From contig CAJYMC010000004.1 in NCBI GenBank assembly GCA_913775715.1, forward strand, positions 62,001 through 126,000: a stretch of 64,000 nucleotides of DNA. The letters are read 5' to 3'. This DNA comes from an uncultured Exiguobacterium sp. GTDB taxonomy: Bacteria > Bacillota > Bacilli > Exiguobacteriales > Exiguobacteriaceae. The translations under genes were made by a program, and so were the position numbers. Below, one piece after another: positions 17,080 to 26,173 of the stretch (its first letter is position 1; each line of letters opens with the position of its first letter). The notes beneath the pieces are model-generated. The model searched no databases and was not told the DNA's origin. It saw only the letters and a program-made list of their open reading frames with translations.

Positions 17080-17821
17080 TGAACATATCTCCGAAGGCTG
17101 GTTAATTCCCTATGCCGACTTATTGACCTTGCTACTGGCACTCTTCATCGTTTTGTTTGCTTCGAGTAATGTCGATGCCGTCAAGTTAAAAGCAATGTCC
17201 CAGTCGTTTAGCTCTGTCTTCAACGGTGGTTCAGGGATGATTACGAATAGCTCACTCTCTACTCAAGAAAAAGAGGATTCGAAAAAGCTCGACGCACGGA
17301 CGAAAGCACAAAGTTATGAAATCGCAGAACTCGAGAAGATTAAAGAAGAAGCAAATAAATACATCAAAAATGAACAACTTGAGAAAGACATCAAGGTCGA
17401 AATCACGAACGAAGGACTTGTCTTTACGATTCGTGATCGAGCGTTGTTCTCACCAGCTCAAGCAGAAGTAAAGGGACGCTCGCTTCAAATCGCAGAAGGC
17501 ATGAGTGCACTTCTCGTCAAGGCAGGGCAACGTCAAATCCAAGTCTCTGGTCATACGGATAATATCCCAATTAATACAGCACAGTATCCGTCAAACTGGG
17601 AACTGAGTGCGGACCGGGCGATTAGTTTCATGCGTGCCTTGCAACGCAATCCGAAGCTCGAACCAAAACGGTTCACCGTCAGCGGTTACGGAGAATTCCA
17701 ACCGATTGCGTCCAATCAAACGGAAGCCGGTCGTAGCAAAAATCGCCGTGTCGAAGTATTGATTCGACCATTGATCGATTTGAAAGCGAACGTACTCGAC
17801 GAAACAAAAGTTAAGTCCTGA
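17054..17821 (+). CDS. motB: Flagellar stator protein MotB, proton type
   Basis: 255 residues. ATG 17054 lies 10 bases after AAGGAG inside the end of motA, a 26-base overlap. One membrane helix carries the ion-binding Asp22 in LIPYADLLTLLLALFIVL, the form seen in proton-type MotB rather than MotS. A plug/linker follows, then an OmpA-like peptidoglycan-binding domain (IQVSGHTDNIPINTAQYP, NRRVEVLIRP) from about residue 125 to 245. It anchors the stator to the wall. Confidence 0.95.
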   Translation: MKRKKKPHDEHISEGWLIPYADLLTLLLALFIVLFASSNVDAVKLKAMSQSFSSVFNGGSGMITNSSLSTQEKEDSKKLDARTKAQSYEIAELEKIKEEANKYIKNEQLEKDIKVEITNEGLVFTIRDRALFSPAQAEVKGRSLQIAEGMSALLVKAGQRQIQVSGHTDNIPINTAQYPSNWELSADRAISFMRALQRNPKLEPKRFTVSGYGEFQPIASNQTEAGRSKNRRVEVLIRPLIDLKANVLDETKVKS

Positions 17822-17826
17822 CCATC

Positions 17827-17868
17827 AAAAAGACTCCTTCGTGGTAGACACGAAGGAGTCTTTTTTAA
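17827..17868. terminator. Bidirectional terminator
   Basis: AAAAAGACTCCTTCGTG pairs with CACGAAGGAGTCTTTTT around GTAGA, serving motAB and the converging DUF420 operon. Confidence 0.95.
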
Positions 17869-18398
17869 TAATACGGACGAATCATGATGTAGACGATGAC
17901 GCCCGTTAAGCTGACGTATAACCAAAGCGGCATCGTAAAGCGTGTCCATTTTTTATGCTTCTCGAAATTTTGATTCACAGCATGCGCGAGTGACATCAAG
18001 ACGAGCGGGACGATGACTGCAGCTAAAATGATGTGCGTAATCAAGATGAAGAAATAGATGGGACGAACAAATCCTTCTCCCCCGAACTTCGTCGATTCAC
18101 TGACCGCATGGTACGTGACGTATGAAATCAAGAAGAGCGTCGTCGTCGTCATCGCACCACCAATAAAGCGACGATGATTTACGCGATTACCACGACGAAT
18201 GGAAATCCATGCGCCGAGCAATAACATGAAGGTAAAACTATTAAAGATGGCGTTCAAAAAAGGAAGTAACGTCCAATCAAATCCTGAATCGACTTGTACG
18301 GGTGGCGCAAAAAATAAGAGCGCCACGAGCAAGTTGATGACGAGTGTCAATAGGATGACGAGTGGGACGAAATTCCGTTTAGTAGCAGGTTGTTGCAT
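17865..18398 (-). CDS. DUF420 membrane protein (CtaM/YozB-like)
   Basis: 177 residues with five membrane helices and conserved histidines (TYHAVSES, LITHIILAAV, LAHAVNQNFEKHKKW). DUF420 proteins include CtaM of S. aureus, needed for maturation of a haem-copper terminal oxidase, and YozB of B. subtilis. It lies three bases after the flavoprotein gene and is last in a three-gene leftward operon. No oxidase gene is near, so a role in respiratory maturation rests on family membership only. Confidence 0.85.
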   Translation of the reverse strand: MQQPATKRNFVPLVILLTLVINLLVALLFFAPPVQVDSGFDWTLLPFLNAIFNSFTFMLLLGAWISIRRGNRVNHRRFIGGAMTTTTLFLISYVTYHAVSESTKFGGEGFVRPIYFFILITHIILAAVIVPLVLMSLAHAVNQNFEKHKKWTRFTMPLWLYVSLTGVIVYIMIRPYY

Positions 18399-18401
18399 GA
18401 A

Positions 18402-19829
18402 TCATTCTCCTTGTTTCCAGTCGAAATAACGTTTCAACCATTTTGGGATCGGACCAGCGAATAAACGTTCACGCCAGTAGACATCAGCAGCACGTTGAAC
18501 GGCAGCACCACGAATCGGGTACGGATGCACGACACGTGACAATTGACCGACCTTATCCTTACGTGCCATCGCATAGACGACTTCTTGCATCCACTCACCC
18601 GCTTGTTCTCCGATCGCATGTGCTCCGATCAGTTTTCCCCGTTTATCAGCGATGAGCTTGACGCGACCTTCCGTCTGACCATTGATGACGAAACGATCGA
18701 CTTCATCGAGACCCGTCTGGTAGATCTTGATCTCACCATGTTTTTTACGTGCTTCTTCTTCCGTCAATCCGAGATGGAACAATTCAGGCGTCGTGAATGT
18801 GACCCACGGGACTGCCCGATAATCAGGTTTCGTCCGTAGACCGAATAAAGCATTCGTGACGACGGTTTTTCCTTCAAGTCCTGCAACATGCGTAAACGGT
18901 AAAGAATTAATCGTATCTCCGACGGCAAAGATGTGCCGCTGATTTGTCCGGAGCGAACTATCGACTTGGACGAATCCTTTCTCGACGTGAACACCAGCAC
19001 GGTCGAGACGTAACGCTTCGATACGTGGCTTACGGCCTACTGCGACAAGTACGGCATCCGTTTCAATGACACGTGATTCGCCGTTTGCTTCGACTGTCAC
19101 TTCGATGCCTCCCGCCGATTTGCGGACGTGTGTGACTTTCGTATCGAGATGTAATGTCAATTCTTGCTCGAGCTGACGTTGAATGACTTCGACCATGTCA
19201 CGGTCCTCTTTTCCGAGCAATGTCTTCATCCCCTCGATGATAGTGACTTCCGTTCCGAGGTGCGCATACGCTTGCGACAGCTCAAGACCGATTGCCCCAC
19301 CACCGATGACGAGCAGACGCTCGGGACGCTCCGTTAATTCAAAGATCGTCTCGTTCGTTAAATAATCAATCGTATCAAGTCCATCAATCGGCGGAATGAT
19401 CGGTTGAGAACCTGTTGAGATCGCAAACTTCTCACCCACGACAAGCTGTCCCGCTACTTCGACTTCATGGGCACTGAGGAATGTCGCTTCTCCGATATAG
19501 ACGTCGACACCAAGATCTTCAAATCGTTTCGTTCCATCGTGTGATTGAATGATGTTACGCGCACGGTCGACGCTTGCTTTCGTTTTAGAATAGACAGCGT
19601 CTCCGTTCAGCGTCACATTGTATTTTTCAGCCGTCCGCTTCATGACATGCACGTCGTGTGCGGCTTCAATCAACGCCTTCGAAGGAACACAACCATAATG
19701 GAGGCAATCTCCGCCTAGGTGTGCATGCCGTTCAATCAGGGCAACATGTGCACCAAGACTCGCTGCACCAGCAGCAATCGTCATTCCGGCAGCACCGCCA
19801 CCGATGACAACTAATTGATAAGTCTTCAT
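18402..19829 (-). CDS. Mercuric-reductase-like pyridine nucleotide-disulfide oxidoreductase
   Basis: 475 residues. FAD loop VVIGGGAAGMTIAAGA at the N-terminus; redox-active pair Cys42-Cys47 in GGDCLHYGCVPSK; NAD(P) loop LLVIGGGAIGLELSQAY near residue 172; C-terminal dimer-domain His-Pro at VVHPYPIRGAAV. It lacks the heavy-metal-binding N-terminal extension and the C-terminal vicinal cysteines of true mercuric reductases, so it is a MerA-like or dihydrolipoamide-dehydrogenase-like flavoprotein of unknown substrate. It overlaps the DUF1499 gene in an ATGA junction. Confidence 0.9.
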   Translation of the reverse strand: MKTYQLVVIGGGAAGMTIAAGAASLGAHVALIERHAHLGGDCLHYGCVPSKALIEAAHDVHVMKRTAEKYNVTLNGDAVYSKTKASVDRARNIIQSHDGTKRFEDLGVDVYIGEATFLSAHEVEVAGQLVVGEKFAISTGSQPIIPPIDGLDTIDYLTNETIFELTERPERLLVIGGGAIGLELSQAYAHLGTEVTIIEGMKTLLGKEDRDMVEVIQRQLEQELTLHLDTKVTHVRKSAGGIEVTVEANGESRVIETDAVLVAVGRKPRIEALRLDRAGVHVEKGFVQVDSSLRTNQRHIFAVGDTINSLPFTHVAGLEGKTVVTNALFGLRTKPDYRAVPWVTFTTPELFHLGLTEEEARKKHGEIKIYQTGLDEVDRFVINGQTEGRVKLIADKRGKLIGAHAIGEQAGEWMQEVVYAMARKDKVGQLSRVVHPYPIRGAAVQRAADVYWRERLFAGPIPKWLKRYFDWKQGE

Positions 19830-20203
19830 CGCGAGCCCTCCTCGTAACGACGTGTGATGTCTTCCATCCGTTTACGGTTGACGCCCCAGTCAGAATATCC
19901 TACACGAGATGCCGAACGGAAATGAATCACTTGTGCGGCTTCATCGAAGTAAAATTCGACGTCATCCTTGAAGCGAAAGACTTTACTCGTGAAGATGGCA
20001 TGGATGTATGTCCCTTCCTCCTTGACGACTTTCACGCGATCGAGGCTTTGTAGAATCCGTAAGAGTTGGAATTTCGAATCCGCAAGCGTTCCTTTGAACG
20101 GGAGCGGACGCATTTTCATATCCTGTAGATCGGTTTGAGTAGATACCGCATTCGGTTTTCCGGAGAGCGGTTGAAGCGTACCATTTGAAACACCAAGTGC
20201 CAT
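19826..20203 (-). CDS. DUF1499 family protein
   Basis: 125 residues, soluble. The C-terminal part IHFRSASRVGYSDWGVNRKRM is characteristic of DUF1499, where this segment follows a strand pair (YIHAIFTSKVFRFKDDVEFYF). Function is unknown. ATG follows CGGAGGAATCAGTC. It is the first gene of the operon with the MerA-like flavoprotein and the DUF420 protein. A TATAGT-like -10 lies some 40 bases upstream, so it probably has its own promoter separate from the kinase gene behind it. Confidence 0.88.
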   Translation of the reverse strand: MALGVSNGTLQPLSGKPNAVSTQTDLQDMKMRPLPFKGTLADSKFQLLRILQSLDRVKVVKEEGTYIHAIFTSKVFRFKDDVEFYFDEAAQVIHFRSASRVGYSDWGVNRKRMEDITRRYEEGSR

Positions 20204-20296
20204 GACTGATTCCTCCGTTTCCTATCATCTGATCCATTTCGTACTATAATCCACTTAACTTTACCAGTTTCTGTTTCACTCTGCCTGTCTGAGTGT

Positions 20297-21682
20297 TTAC
20301 GCTTTCGTGACAGGTAGCAGAATCGTTGCGATGACACCGCCTTCCGGCTGATTATCGATGAATAGCTTGCCTTCATGTGCTTCGACGAGTTCTCGGCAAA
20401 TCGATAGTCCGAGTCCTGTTCCGCCCTTTCCTTTTTGCACTTGATAGAACTTTTCTGTGACGTGACGCAAGTGCTCTTTCGGAATACCTGGTCCTTCATC
20501 ACTGAAGGAGAGGAACAACACACGTTCTGAACGAACGAGGCGAATGGTAATCGTGCCACCGATTGGAGAAAAGCGAATCGCGTTATCGAGCAGGTTCAAG
20601 AAGACTTGTTTTAATCGATTTTCGTCGTATAGACCGACGACTTGCGCCGGTAATTTTTGTACGATCTGAACATTTTTTTCTTCTAGCTTTTGACGCAGTT
20701 GTGCTGTGACGGTCTCGATGATTTCCGTCAAGTTGACTTCCTGACGGTATAGAACGAGGCGGCTCGTCTCAAGTTTTGAGAAATCGAGTAACTGTTCAAC
20801 GAGCGAGATCAAACGTTCCGTCTCTGAATGAATGATGCCCATCCCAAGCGACGCCTCTTCTGGCAACTGATCCTGTTCGACGAGTAACGTCTCGCTCCAG
20901 CCTTTGATCGATGTCAAAGGTGTCCGTAACTCATGGGAAATACCCGAAATGAATTCATCTTTCAATGTTTCCTGTTGCTTGATCTGTTGCCCCATATAGT
21001 TGATTGTCCGTGCTAGTTCTCCAAGTTCGAACGAATACTCCTCGTTCACCTTGACGTCGTAATGTTGTTTCGCGATTTGGTCCGACGCACCAATGACTTC
21101 TTGGATCGGCCGAACGATCGATGACACCAGACGTGAGGAATAGATGAAGGCAAGTCCCCAAATTACTGTACCCAGGAGGACGATCGCTAAACAAATTTCA
21201 ATCACACGTCGATCGATTCGCTCAAGCGATGTCGTATAACGAAGTGCTCCCGTCGTCTGACCAAACGATACGACAGGTTCAGTCACTTCAAGCAAATGTT
21301 CTCCTGTCGCCTCATCGTCATATCGTTTCGTGACCGTCTGCCCCGCCCTCACTTGATTGACCGCCGCTCGCGTTAATTTACGTTGCGAGATGAAACCAGT
21401 CGAAGAATAGCGCGGAATGCCTGTCGCATCCAACACTTCGATTTCTGCATCTGGATAGGCGTAAGAATCGAGTACATCATGAATCGTCGCTTCTGAATCC
21501 GTGTAATCATAAGCGAGTCCGCTATTTGCGAACAAAACCGCACTCGCATTCGCATGACGTTTTAAGACATCTGTCGCCGTCACGTAGTAATAGTTATAGG
21601 TCACGAACGAGAGAATCCCGATGACGAGTAAGACCGTCACCGTGATGATCGTCATGAACCGCATTAATATCTGGCGCTTCAT
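20297..21682 (-). CDS. Membrane sensor histidine kinase
   Basis: 461 residues. TM1 (about 10-30), an extracellular sensor domain (about 31-165), TM2 (about 166-190), HAMP (SSIVRPIQEVIGASDQIAK), HisKA with His250 (GISHELRTPLTSIKGW), and HATPase motifs NLLDNAIRFSP, DEGPGIP and GGTGLGLSIC. It phosphorylates the OmpR-type regulator whose gene overlaps its start by four bases. With the upstream lipoprotein it forms a three-gene operon; the lipoprotein may contribute to sensing (inference). Confidence 0.93.
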   Translation of the reverse strand: MKRQILMRFMTIITVTVLLVIGILSFVTYNYYYVTATDVLKRHANASAVLFANSGLAYDYTDSEATIHDVLDSYAYPDAEIEVLDATGIPRYSSTGFISQRKLTRAAVNQVRAGQTVTKRYDDEATGEHLLEVTEPVVSFGQTTGALRYTTSLERIDRRVIEICLAIVLLGTVIWGLAFIYSSRLVSSIVRPIQEVIGASDQIAKQHYDVKVNEEYSFELGELARTINYMGQQIKQQETLKDEFISGISHELRTPLTSIKGWSETLLVEQDQLPEEASLGMGIIHSETERLISLVEQLLDFSKLETSRLVLYRQEVNLTEIIETVTAQLRQKLEEKNVQIVQKLPAQVVGLYDENRLKQVFLNLLDNAIRFSPIGGTITIRLVRSERVLFLSFSDEGPGIPKEHLRHVTEKFYQVQKGKGGTGLGLSICRELVEAHEGKLFIDNQPEGGVIATILLPVTKA

Positions 21683-22371
21683 TCTTCGTTACGCCACTTG
21701 TATCCATGTCCCCACAATGTCTCGATGAACTTCGGTTCCGCTGGATTTTCTTCGATTTTTTGACGAAGGCGGCGAATGTTGACATCGACTGTCTTTCGGT
21801 CGCCGAAATAGTTCTCACCCCATACCGCATCGAGTAACTCATCTCGCGACATGACTTGATCCTCATTTTTAATGAAATGACAAAGTAAATCATATTCAGT
21901 CGGCGTTACTTCGACGTCGACACCTTCTTTTTGGACACGCTTCGCTCCTAAATCAATCCGGAACGGTCCTGAAACAAGTTCGCGTGGCTGTTTTCTACGG
22001 CGTAACGTCTCTACGCGTCGCAAGAGCGACTGGATACGTGCGAGTAATTCTGCTGGACTGAACGGCTTCGCGATGTAATCGTCCGCTCCTACGCTTAGTC
22101 CCATGACTTTATCTTCTTCTCGCGTCCGTGCCGTCAGCATGATGATCCCGACGACCTCGTCCTTCGCCCGCGCCTGTTCACAGACAGCGAAACCGTCTAC
22201 TTCCGGCATCATGATATCCAGTAACAAAATATCAAAGGTCTGTTGATCAAATTGCGCCAGTGCCTCTTTTCCATTTTCCGCTTCAATGACGTCATAGCCT
22301 GCCCGTTTCAAATTGATGACGATGAAACTGCGAATCGCATGTTCATCCTCGGCTACTAGTATTTTGGTCAT
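21679..22371 (-). CDS. OmpR/PhoB family response regulator
   Basis: 230 residues. The receiver domain has the acidic pair at E9/D-type positions, phospho-acceptor Asp52 (LLLDIMMPEVDG), Thr of MLTARTRE and Lys of YIAKPFSP. The C-terminal winged helix holds VTPTEYDLLCHF, the recognition region DRKTVDVNIRRLRQKIEE and the wing WGHGYKW. GGGGGAG precedes ATG by a few bases. The gene sits 20 bases after the lipoprotein gene and overlaps the kinase, so all three are co-transcribed. Confidence 0.95.
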   Translation of the reverse strand: MTKILVAEDEHAIRSFIVINLKRAGYDVIEAENGKEALAQFDQQTFDILLLDIMMPEVDGFAVCEQARAKDEVVGIIMLTARTREEDKVMGLSVGADDYIAKPFSPAELLARIQSLLRRVETLRRRKQPRELVSGPFRIDLGAKRVQKEGVDVEVTPTEYDLLCHFIKNEDQVMSRDELLDAVWGENYFGDRKTVDVNIRRLRQKIEENPAEPKFIETLWGHGYKWRNEE

Positions 22372-22391
22372 TCTTTTCTCCCCCTGACTCT

Positions 22392-23651
22392 TTATTCCAC
22401 GAGTGTGACACGATTGACGAACCCTTCATAATCCTTCGTCGCGTCGATCACATAGACATAATCAATGCCCTCTTTAATTTTTCGTTTTTGGTCACTAGCA
22501 ATGTATTGATTCTTTGGAATGATCTCTAATTCAAAATCAACCTGCTTCGTATCGCGATTGATGAAACGAACGCGATTTTCACGCTTTTCAATCGTTTCCC
22601 GTGTCGCCCAATTAGCGGGGAAACGCATGACGAAATTATATTCTTGATCAATGTACTGCTCTTCCCGCAGTTCGAATCCACTCTCAAGAAACGGCGGATT
22701 GTTCGATCCGTTCCATGTGTAGTACGCTGTGATACGTGGTTTCGGCTCACCTTCACGCCCTTCACTACCACCTGGCGTATATTGATGACCGAACTCGACG
22801 ATTCCGTCTTGATCGACATCCTTTGGGAACGTATACATCGGTTCAACGATCTCATCGACCTGACCGAAACGCACTTGTTCCAGCGTATCGTTCGCTAAGC
22901 GAAATAATGCGATGTGCATCTTGGCATCTCGTGTATAAGAGACGATCAAGCCTTTGTTGCGTGCGGCATTGATCGTATCGACTTCAAGTAAGTCATGTTC
23001 TGCGAATAAATCGCCATCTTTTGTCGCTAGTGTCGTCTCTTGACGCTTTTTCGACAAGATGTCCTTATAATAGATCAAACGAGACGGACTTCCCTTTTGT
23101 AGAAGCACCATATCCCTCTCGCGATCTTGATTCAAATCATCCACCGACAGGCGGTCATACCGATCCACCTTCGTGACATCTCGTTGCTTCGATAGTAACT
23201 GCTCAATGATGTATAACGTATTTTCACCATAACTGGTAATCCCGATGACTAAATGGTTTTGCTTATGCTGCGCGTCAGATACGACTTCGAGTCGATCGAT
23301 GGCTCGACCGTCAGCTACCGTCTGCCGTGTCACAAGTCGCCATTTTTCACCTTGTCGTTCATGAACGAGAAGGTGAATCGTGAAACGTCCATCCTGCTCA
23401 CTGCGGTAGAAAGTGATCGCTTCATCCTTACCGTTTCGGTCTAAATCGACAAGTTCGTATAGACGGGATACTACTTGATTGCGTGGCGCCACGATTTCTG
23501 CCTGTTTCGGCAAATCGCGGTCAATCCGCTCTTTCAACGACTGCTCCCATGCCGGAAGGGACGGATGTTCGAGTAGAGAAGCGGGATGCGGAAACATTGT
23601 ACTGCATCCTGCTAATAATAGGCTTGATATGATCATGAAGAGATATTTCAT
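22392..23651 (-). CDS. Lipoprotein of unknown function, first gene of a two-component operon
   Basis: 419 residues from ATG 23651, which begins a clean lipoprotein signal (MKYLFMIISSLLLAGC, lipidated Cys16); an in-frame upstream extension would bury it. The mature part resembles a beta-propeller or VCBS-like surface protein: repeated D-x-N/D-x-D-x-x-E turns such as DLDRNGKDEAITF, DLNQDRERDMVLL and DVDQDGIVEFGHQ look like calcium-loop repeats. A C-terminal domain (FVMRFPANWATRETI) is reminiscent of small PsbP-like lipoprotein domains. It sits 20 bases before the response regulator. Confidence 0.85.
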   Translation of the reverse strand: MKYLFMIISSLLLAGCSTMFPHPASLLEHPSLPAWEQSLKERIDRDLPKQAEIVAPRNQVVSRLYELVDLDRNGKDEAITFYRSEQDGRFTIHLLVHERQGEKWRLVTRQTVADGRAIDRLEVVSDAQHKQNHLVIGITSYGENTLYIIEQLLSKQRDVTKVDRYDRLSVDDLNQDRERDMVLLQKGSPSRLIYYKDILSKKRQETTLATKDGDLFAEHDLLEVDTINAARNKGLIVSYTRDAKMHIALFRLANDTLEQVRFGQVDEIVEPMYTFPKDVDQDGIVEFGHQYTPGGSEGREGEPKPRITAYYTWNGSNNPPFLESGFELREEQYIDQEYNFVMRFPANWATRETIEKRENRVRFINRDTKQVDFELEIIPKNQYIASDQKRKIKEGIDYVYVIDATKDYEGFVNRVTLVE

Positions 23652-23775
23652 AAAGTTGGAATCCTTTCCGTACGGGCTCTGTTTCCACTTTATCATACTC
23701 TCTCAACGGAGAGTATATTGTCGAATGGGACACAAGTTGTTACGATATACAGATAATTGAAAGGGGTTTGAATGT

Positions 23776-24606
23776 ATGACGTACAAAATGATTGTTCTCG
23801 ATTTAGATGATACCTTGTTGACAAGTGACCATACGATTTCACCACGTACGAAAGATGCCTTACTTGCTGCGCAACGTCGCGGGAAGAAAGTCGTGCTCGC
23901 AAGCGGTCGTCCGACATATGCGATGCTCGACCTTGCAGAAGAACTAGAACTCGCACGATATGGAAGCTACATCCTGAGCTTCAACGGCGCATCGATCATC
24001 GACTGTAAAACGAACGAATCGCTTTTCCTCAGTACCCTCTCTCCTGAGACGGTACATTGCCTTTACGATTTAAGTAAACGGGAGGATGTCTACATCCACA
24101 CATATGTCGGAGATGAAATCCTGACAGAACAATCGAACGAGTATACGACGCTCGAAGGAAAATTGACTGGTATGGATGTCGTTCCCGTCACTGATTTTAA
24201 AGCCGCGATTCAAACACCTGTCGTCAAGTGTTTGATGATGGCAGAAGAGACACACCTCGCGCGTGTCGAGCAGACGCTTCAACAGGAACTCGCAGGTAAA
24301 CTCGCCGTCGCCCGCTCGAAGCCGTTTTTCCTTGAATTCACGGAAGACGGTGTCACCAAAGGAACAAGCCTTGCCTTACTGTCTGAAAAACTGGGAATCG
24401 CTCAAGAAGAAGTCATTGCTTGCGGAGACGGCAACAACGATCTTTCAATGATCGAATGGGCAGGTCTTGGCGTTGCGATGGCGAATGCAGCCGATACCGT
24501 CAAAGAAAAAGCACAGTATATGACCGCTTCGAACGATGAAGATGGTGTTGCTCTCGTCGTCGAAAAGTTCATGATGGATGAAGAACCAGCAATCTCAAGC
24601 CGCTAA
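23776..24606 (+). CDS. Cof-type HAD-IIB phosphatase
   Basis: 276 residues. Motif I DLDDTLLTSDHTIS with nucleophile Asp near residue 9, motif II VLASGRP, motif III Lys, and motif IV CGDGNNDLSMIEWAG near residue 215. A C2-type cap lies between. Members dephosphorylate sugar phosphates, FMN or pyridoxal phosphate, usually with broad range, so the exact substrate is not assigned. ATG follows GAAAGGGG. Monocistronic with its own terminator. Confidence 0.92.
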   Translation: MTYKMIVLDLDDTLLTSDHTISPRTKDALLAAQRRGKKVVLASGRPTYAMLDLAEELELARYGSYILSFNGASIIDCKTNESLFLSTLSPETVHCLYDLSKREDVYIHTYVGDEILTEQSNEYTTLEGKLTGMDVVPVTDFKAAIQTPVVKCLMMAEETHLARVEQTLQQELAGKLAVARSKPFFLEFTEDGVTKGTSLALLSEKLGIAQEEVIACGDGNNDLSMIEWAGLGVAMANAADTVKEKAQYMTASNDEDGVALVVEKFMMDEEPAISSR

Positions 24607-24613
24607 GTAACTC

Positions 24614-24655
24614 AAAAAAGCGTGTGTTCCGCATTCAACGGGACACACGCTTTTA
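24614..24655. terminator. Bidirectional terminator
   Basis: AAAAGCGTGTGTTCC pairs with GGGACACACGCTTTT around a 10-nt loop between the HAD gene and the converging ung. Confidence 0.9.
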
Positions 24656-24657
24656 AT

Positions 24658-25317
24658 TTACGACAAACACCAGTCGATCGGTTCTCTTCCCTGCTCTTTT
24701 AACCAAGCATTCGTTTGAGAATACGGTTTACTACCGAAAAACCCACGACTCGCGGATAAGGGACTCGGATGAACAGCTTCAAGAACAAGATGACGATTCG
24801 TATCGATCAGCTCCTTCTTACTCTTCGCATGATTTCCCCAGAGGATGAACACGATTGGTTGTGTCTGTGTTCCTAATACTTCGATGACCCGATCCGTGAA
24901 CGGTGCCCATCCTTTTTTAGCATGGGATCCCGCTCTCCCTTCTTCGACCGTAAGAGATGTATTGAGTAAGAATACACCTTGTCGTGACCAAGCTTCTAAG
25001 TTTCCAGATGTCGGAGCCGGACAACCGATGTCCGCGACGAGCTCCTTAAACATGTTTCGCAGAGATGGTGGAATCGGTACACCATCATGAACAGAAAAAC
25101 TGAGTCCATTCGCCTGACGCGGACCATGATAGGGATCTTGCCCTAAGATGACGCACCGGACATCTTCTGGAGCGACCGCATCGAACGCATGAAAGATCCG
25201 CTCTTTCGGAGGATAGACGGTCGTCGTTTGATAGGCTTCCTTCAAAAAGGTCCACAGTTCTTGAAAATAGGGTTTTTCCTTTTCTTCTTTTAACACGGTT
25301 TGCCAAGATGGATGCAC
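24658..25317 (-). CDS. ung: Uracil-DNA glycosylase, family 1
   Basis: 219 residues from GTG 25317, nine bases after AAAAGGAG on the leftward strand; a TTG 27 bases further upstream has no ribosome site. It excises uracil from DNA. The water-activating motif GQDPYHGPRQANGLSF (Asp61) and the leucine-loop motif AVHPSPLSASRGFFGS are intact, and LLNTSLTV of the uracil pocket is present. The length fits the bacterial family. Confidence 0.95.
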   Translation of the reverse strand: MHPSWQTVLKEEKEKPYFQELWTFLKEAYQTTTVYPPKERIFHAFDAVAPEDVRCVILGQDPYHGPRQANGLSFSVHDGVPIPPSLRNMFKELVADIGCPAPTSGNLEAWSRQGVFLLNTSLTVEEGRAGSHAKKGWAPFTDRVIEVLGTQTQPIVFILWGNHAKSKKELIDTNRHLVLEAVHPSPLSASRGFFGSKPYSQTNAWLKEQGREPIDWCLS

Positions 25318-25397
25318 GTGAATCCGCTCCTTTTTCAGTCTCAAGTCGCTGTTCGTCCGTCTTGATTCTGCTATGATGGATGATGAGGTGGAAAACT

Positions 25398-26123
25398 ATG
25401 ATTCAGACAAAACAAGTATTCGGACTACCATTCGTGGATGCGACACCTTCGCAATGGTATACCCATATTAAAACAATCTTACACGACCGAGGAAAAGCCT
25501 TTCTTGTCACGGCGAATCCCGAGCTCGTGTTGCGTGCATTGCGCGAACCTTCTTACGATGCCATCTTACGACGGGCGACGTTCATCACACCAGACGGGAT
25601 CGGTGTGACGGCTGCCAGCAAACGGATGGGAGCACCGCTCACTGCGACATTGCCGGGAATCGAGACGGCACGTGAACTATTACGGACGGCAGACGCACTC
25701 GAGAAGCGCGTCTTTTTACTCGGTGGACGCCCGGAAGTCATGAAATCGCTCATCCGTCAGTTATCGATTCGTTTCCCGAACATTCACTTCGTGGGAACGT
25801 TTCATGGTTTTGGAAAAACAGAGGAAGCAACACGAGCGATCGCAGAAGCAGACGCTGATCTTGTTCTCGTTGCGCTCGGTGCCCCGAAACAGGAAGAATG
25901 GATCGCTTCCGTCTATGATCAAGTCAATCACGGTATCTTCATCGGTGTCGGTGGTGCGTTTGACGTCTGGTCCGGACACAGTAAACGTGCGCCTAAATTA
26001 TTTCGTCGCCTCAAGTTAGAATGGCTTTATCGCATCTCAACGCATCCTCGTGGATTCGAGAAATTTAAGGACTTGTTACTCTTCCTGACGCTCGTACTTC
26101 GTAAAAAATCAACGCTCTCTTGA
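25398..26123 (+). CDS. tagA: WecG/TagA/CpsF family N-acetylmannosaminyltransferase
   Basis: 241 residues from ATG 25398, which follows GAGGTGG; the ATG at 25380 lies upstream of the ribosome site. It transfers ManNAc from UDP-ManNAc to undecaprenyl-PP-GlcNAc, the second step of wall teichoic acid linkage-unit synthesis. Signatures: TANPELVLRAL, FITPDGIGVTAASKRMG with the catalytic Asp, FLLGGRPEV, LVALGAPKQEEWI and GVGGAFDVWSG. No other teichoic acid genes are adjacent, which is common for this gene in Bacilli other than Bacillus. Confidence 0.92.
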   Translation: MIQTKQVFGLPFVDATPSQWYTHIKTILHDRGKAFLVTANPELVLRALREPSYDAILRRATFITPDGIGVTAASKRMGAPLTATLPGIETARELLRTADALEKRVFLLGGRPEVMKSLIRQLSIRFPNIHFVGTFHGFGKTEEATRAIAEADADLVLVALGAPKQEEWIASVYDQVNHGIFIGVGGAFDVWSGHSKRAPKLFRRLKLEWLYRISTHPRGFEKFKDLLLFLTLVLRKKSTLS

Positions 26124-26131
26124 GCGTACAC

Positions 26132-26165
26132 AAAAAGGCTCCCGACACGGCGAGAGCCTTTTTTA
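26132..26165. terminator. Bidirectional terminator
   Basis: AAAAAGGCTC / GAGCCTTTTT, with inner CCG/CGG pairs, between tagA and converging azoR. Confidence 0.85.
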
Positions 26166-26173
26166 CGCTTATC

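Noticed and set aside
18402..19829. Mercury resistance gene (merA)
   Set aside because: No N-terminal metal-binding domain, no C-terminal vicinal cysteines and no mer neighbours; only the generic flavoprotein disulfide core is shared.
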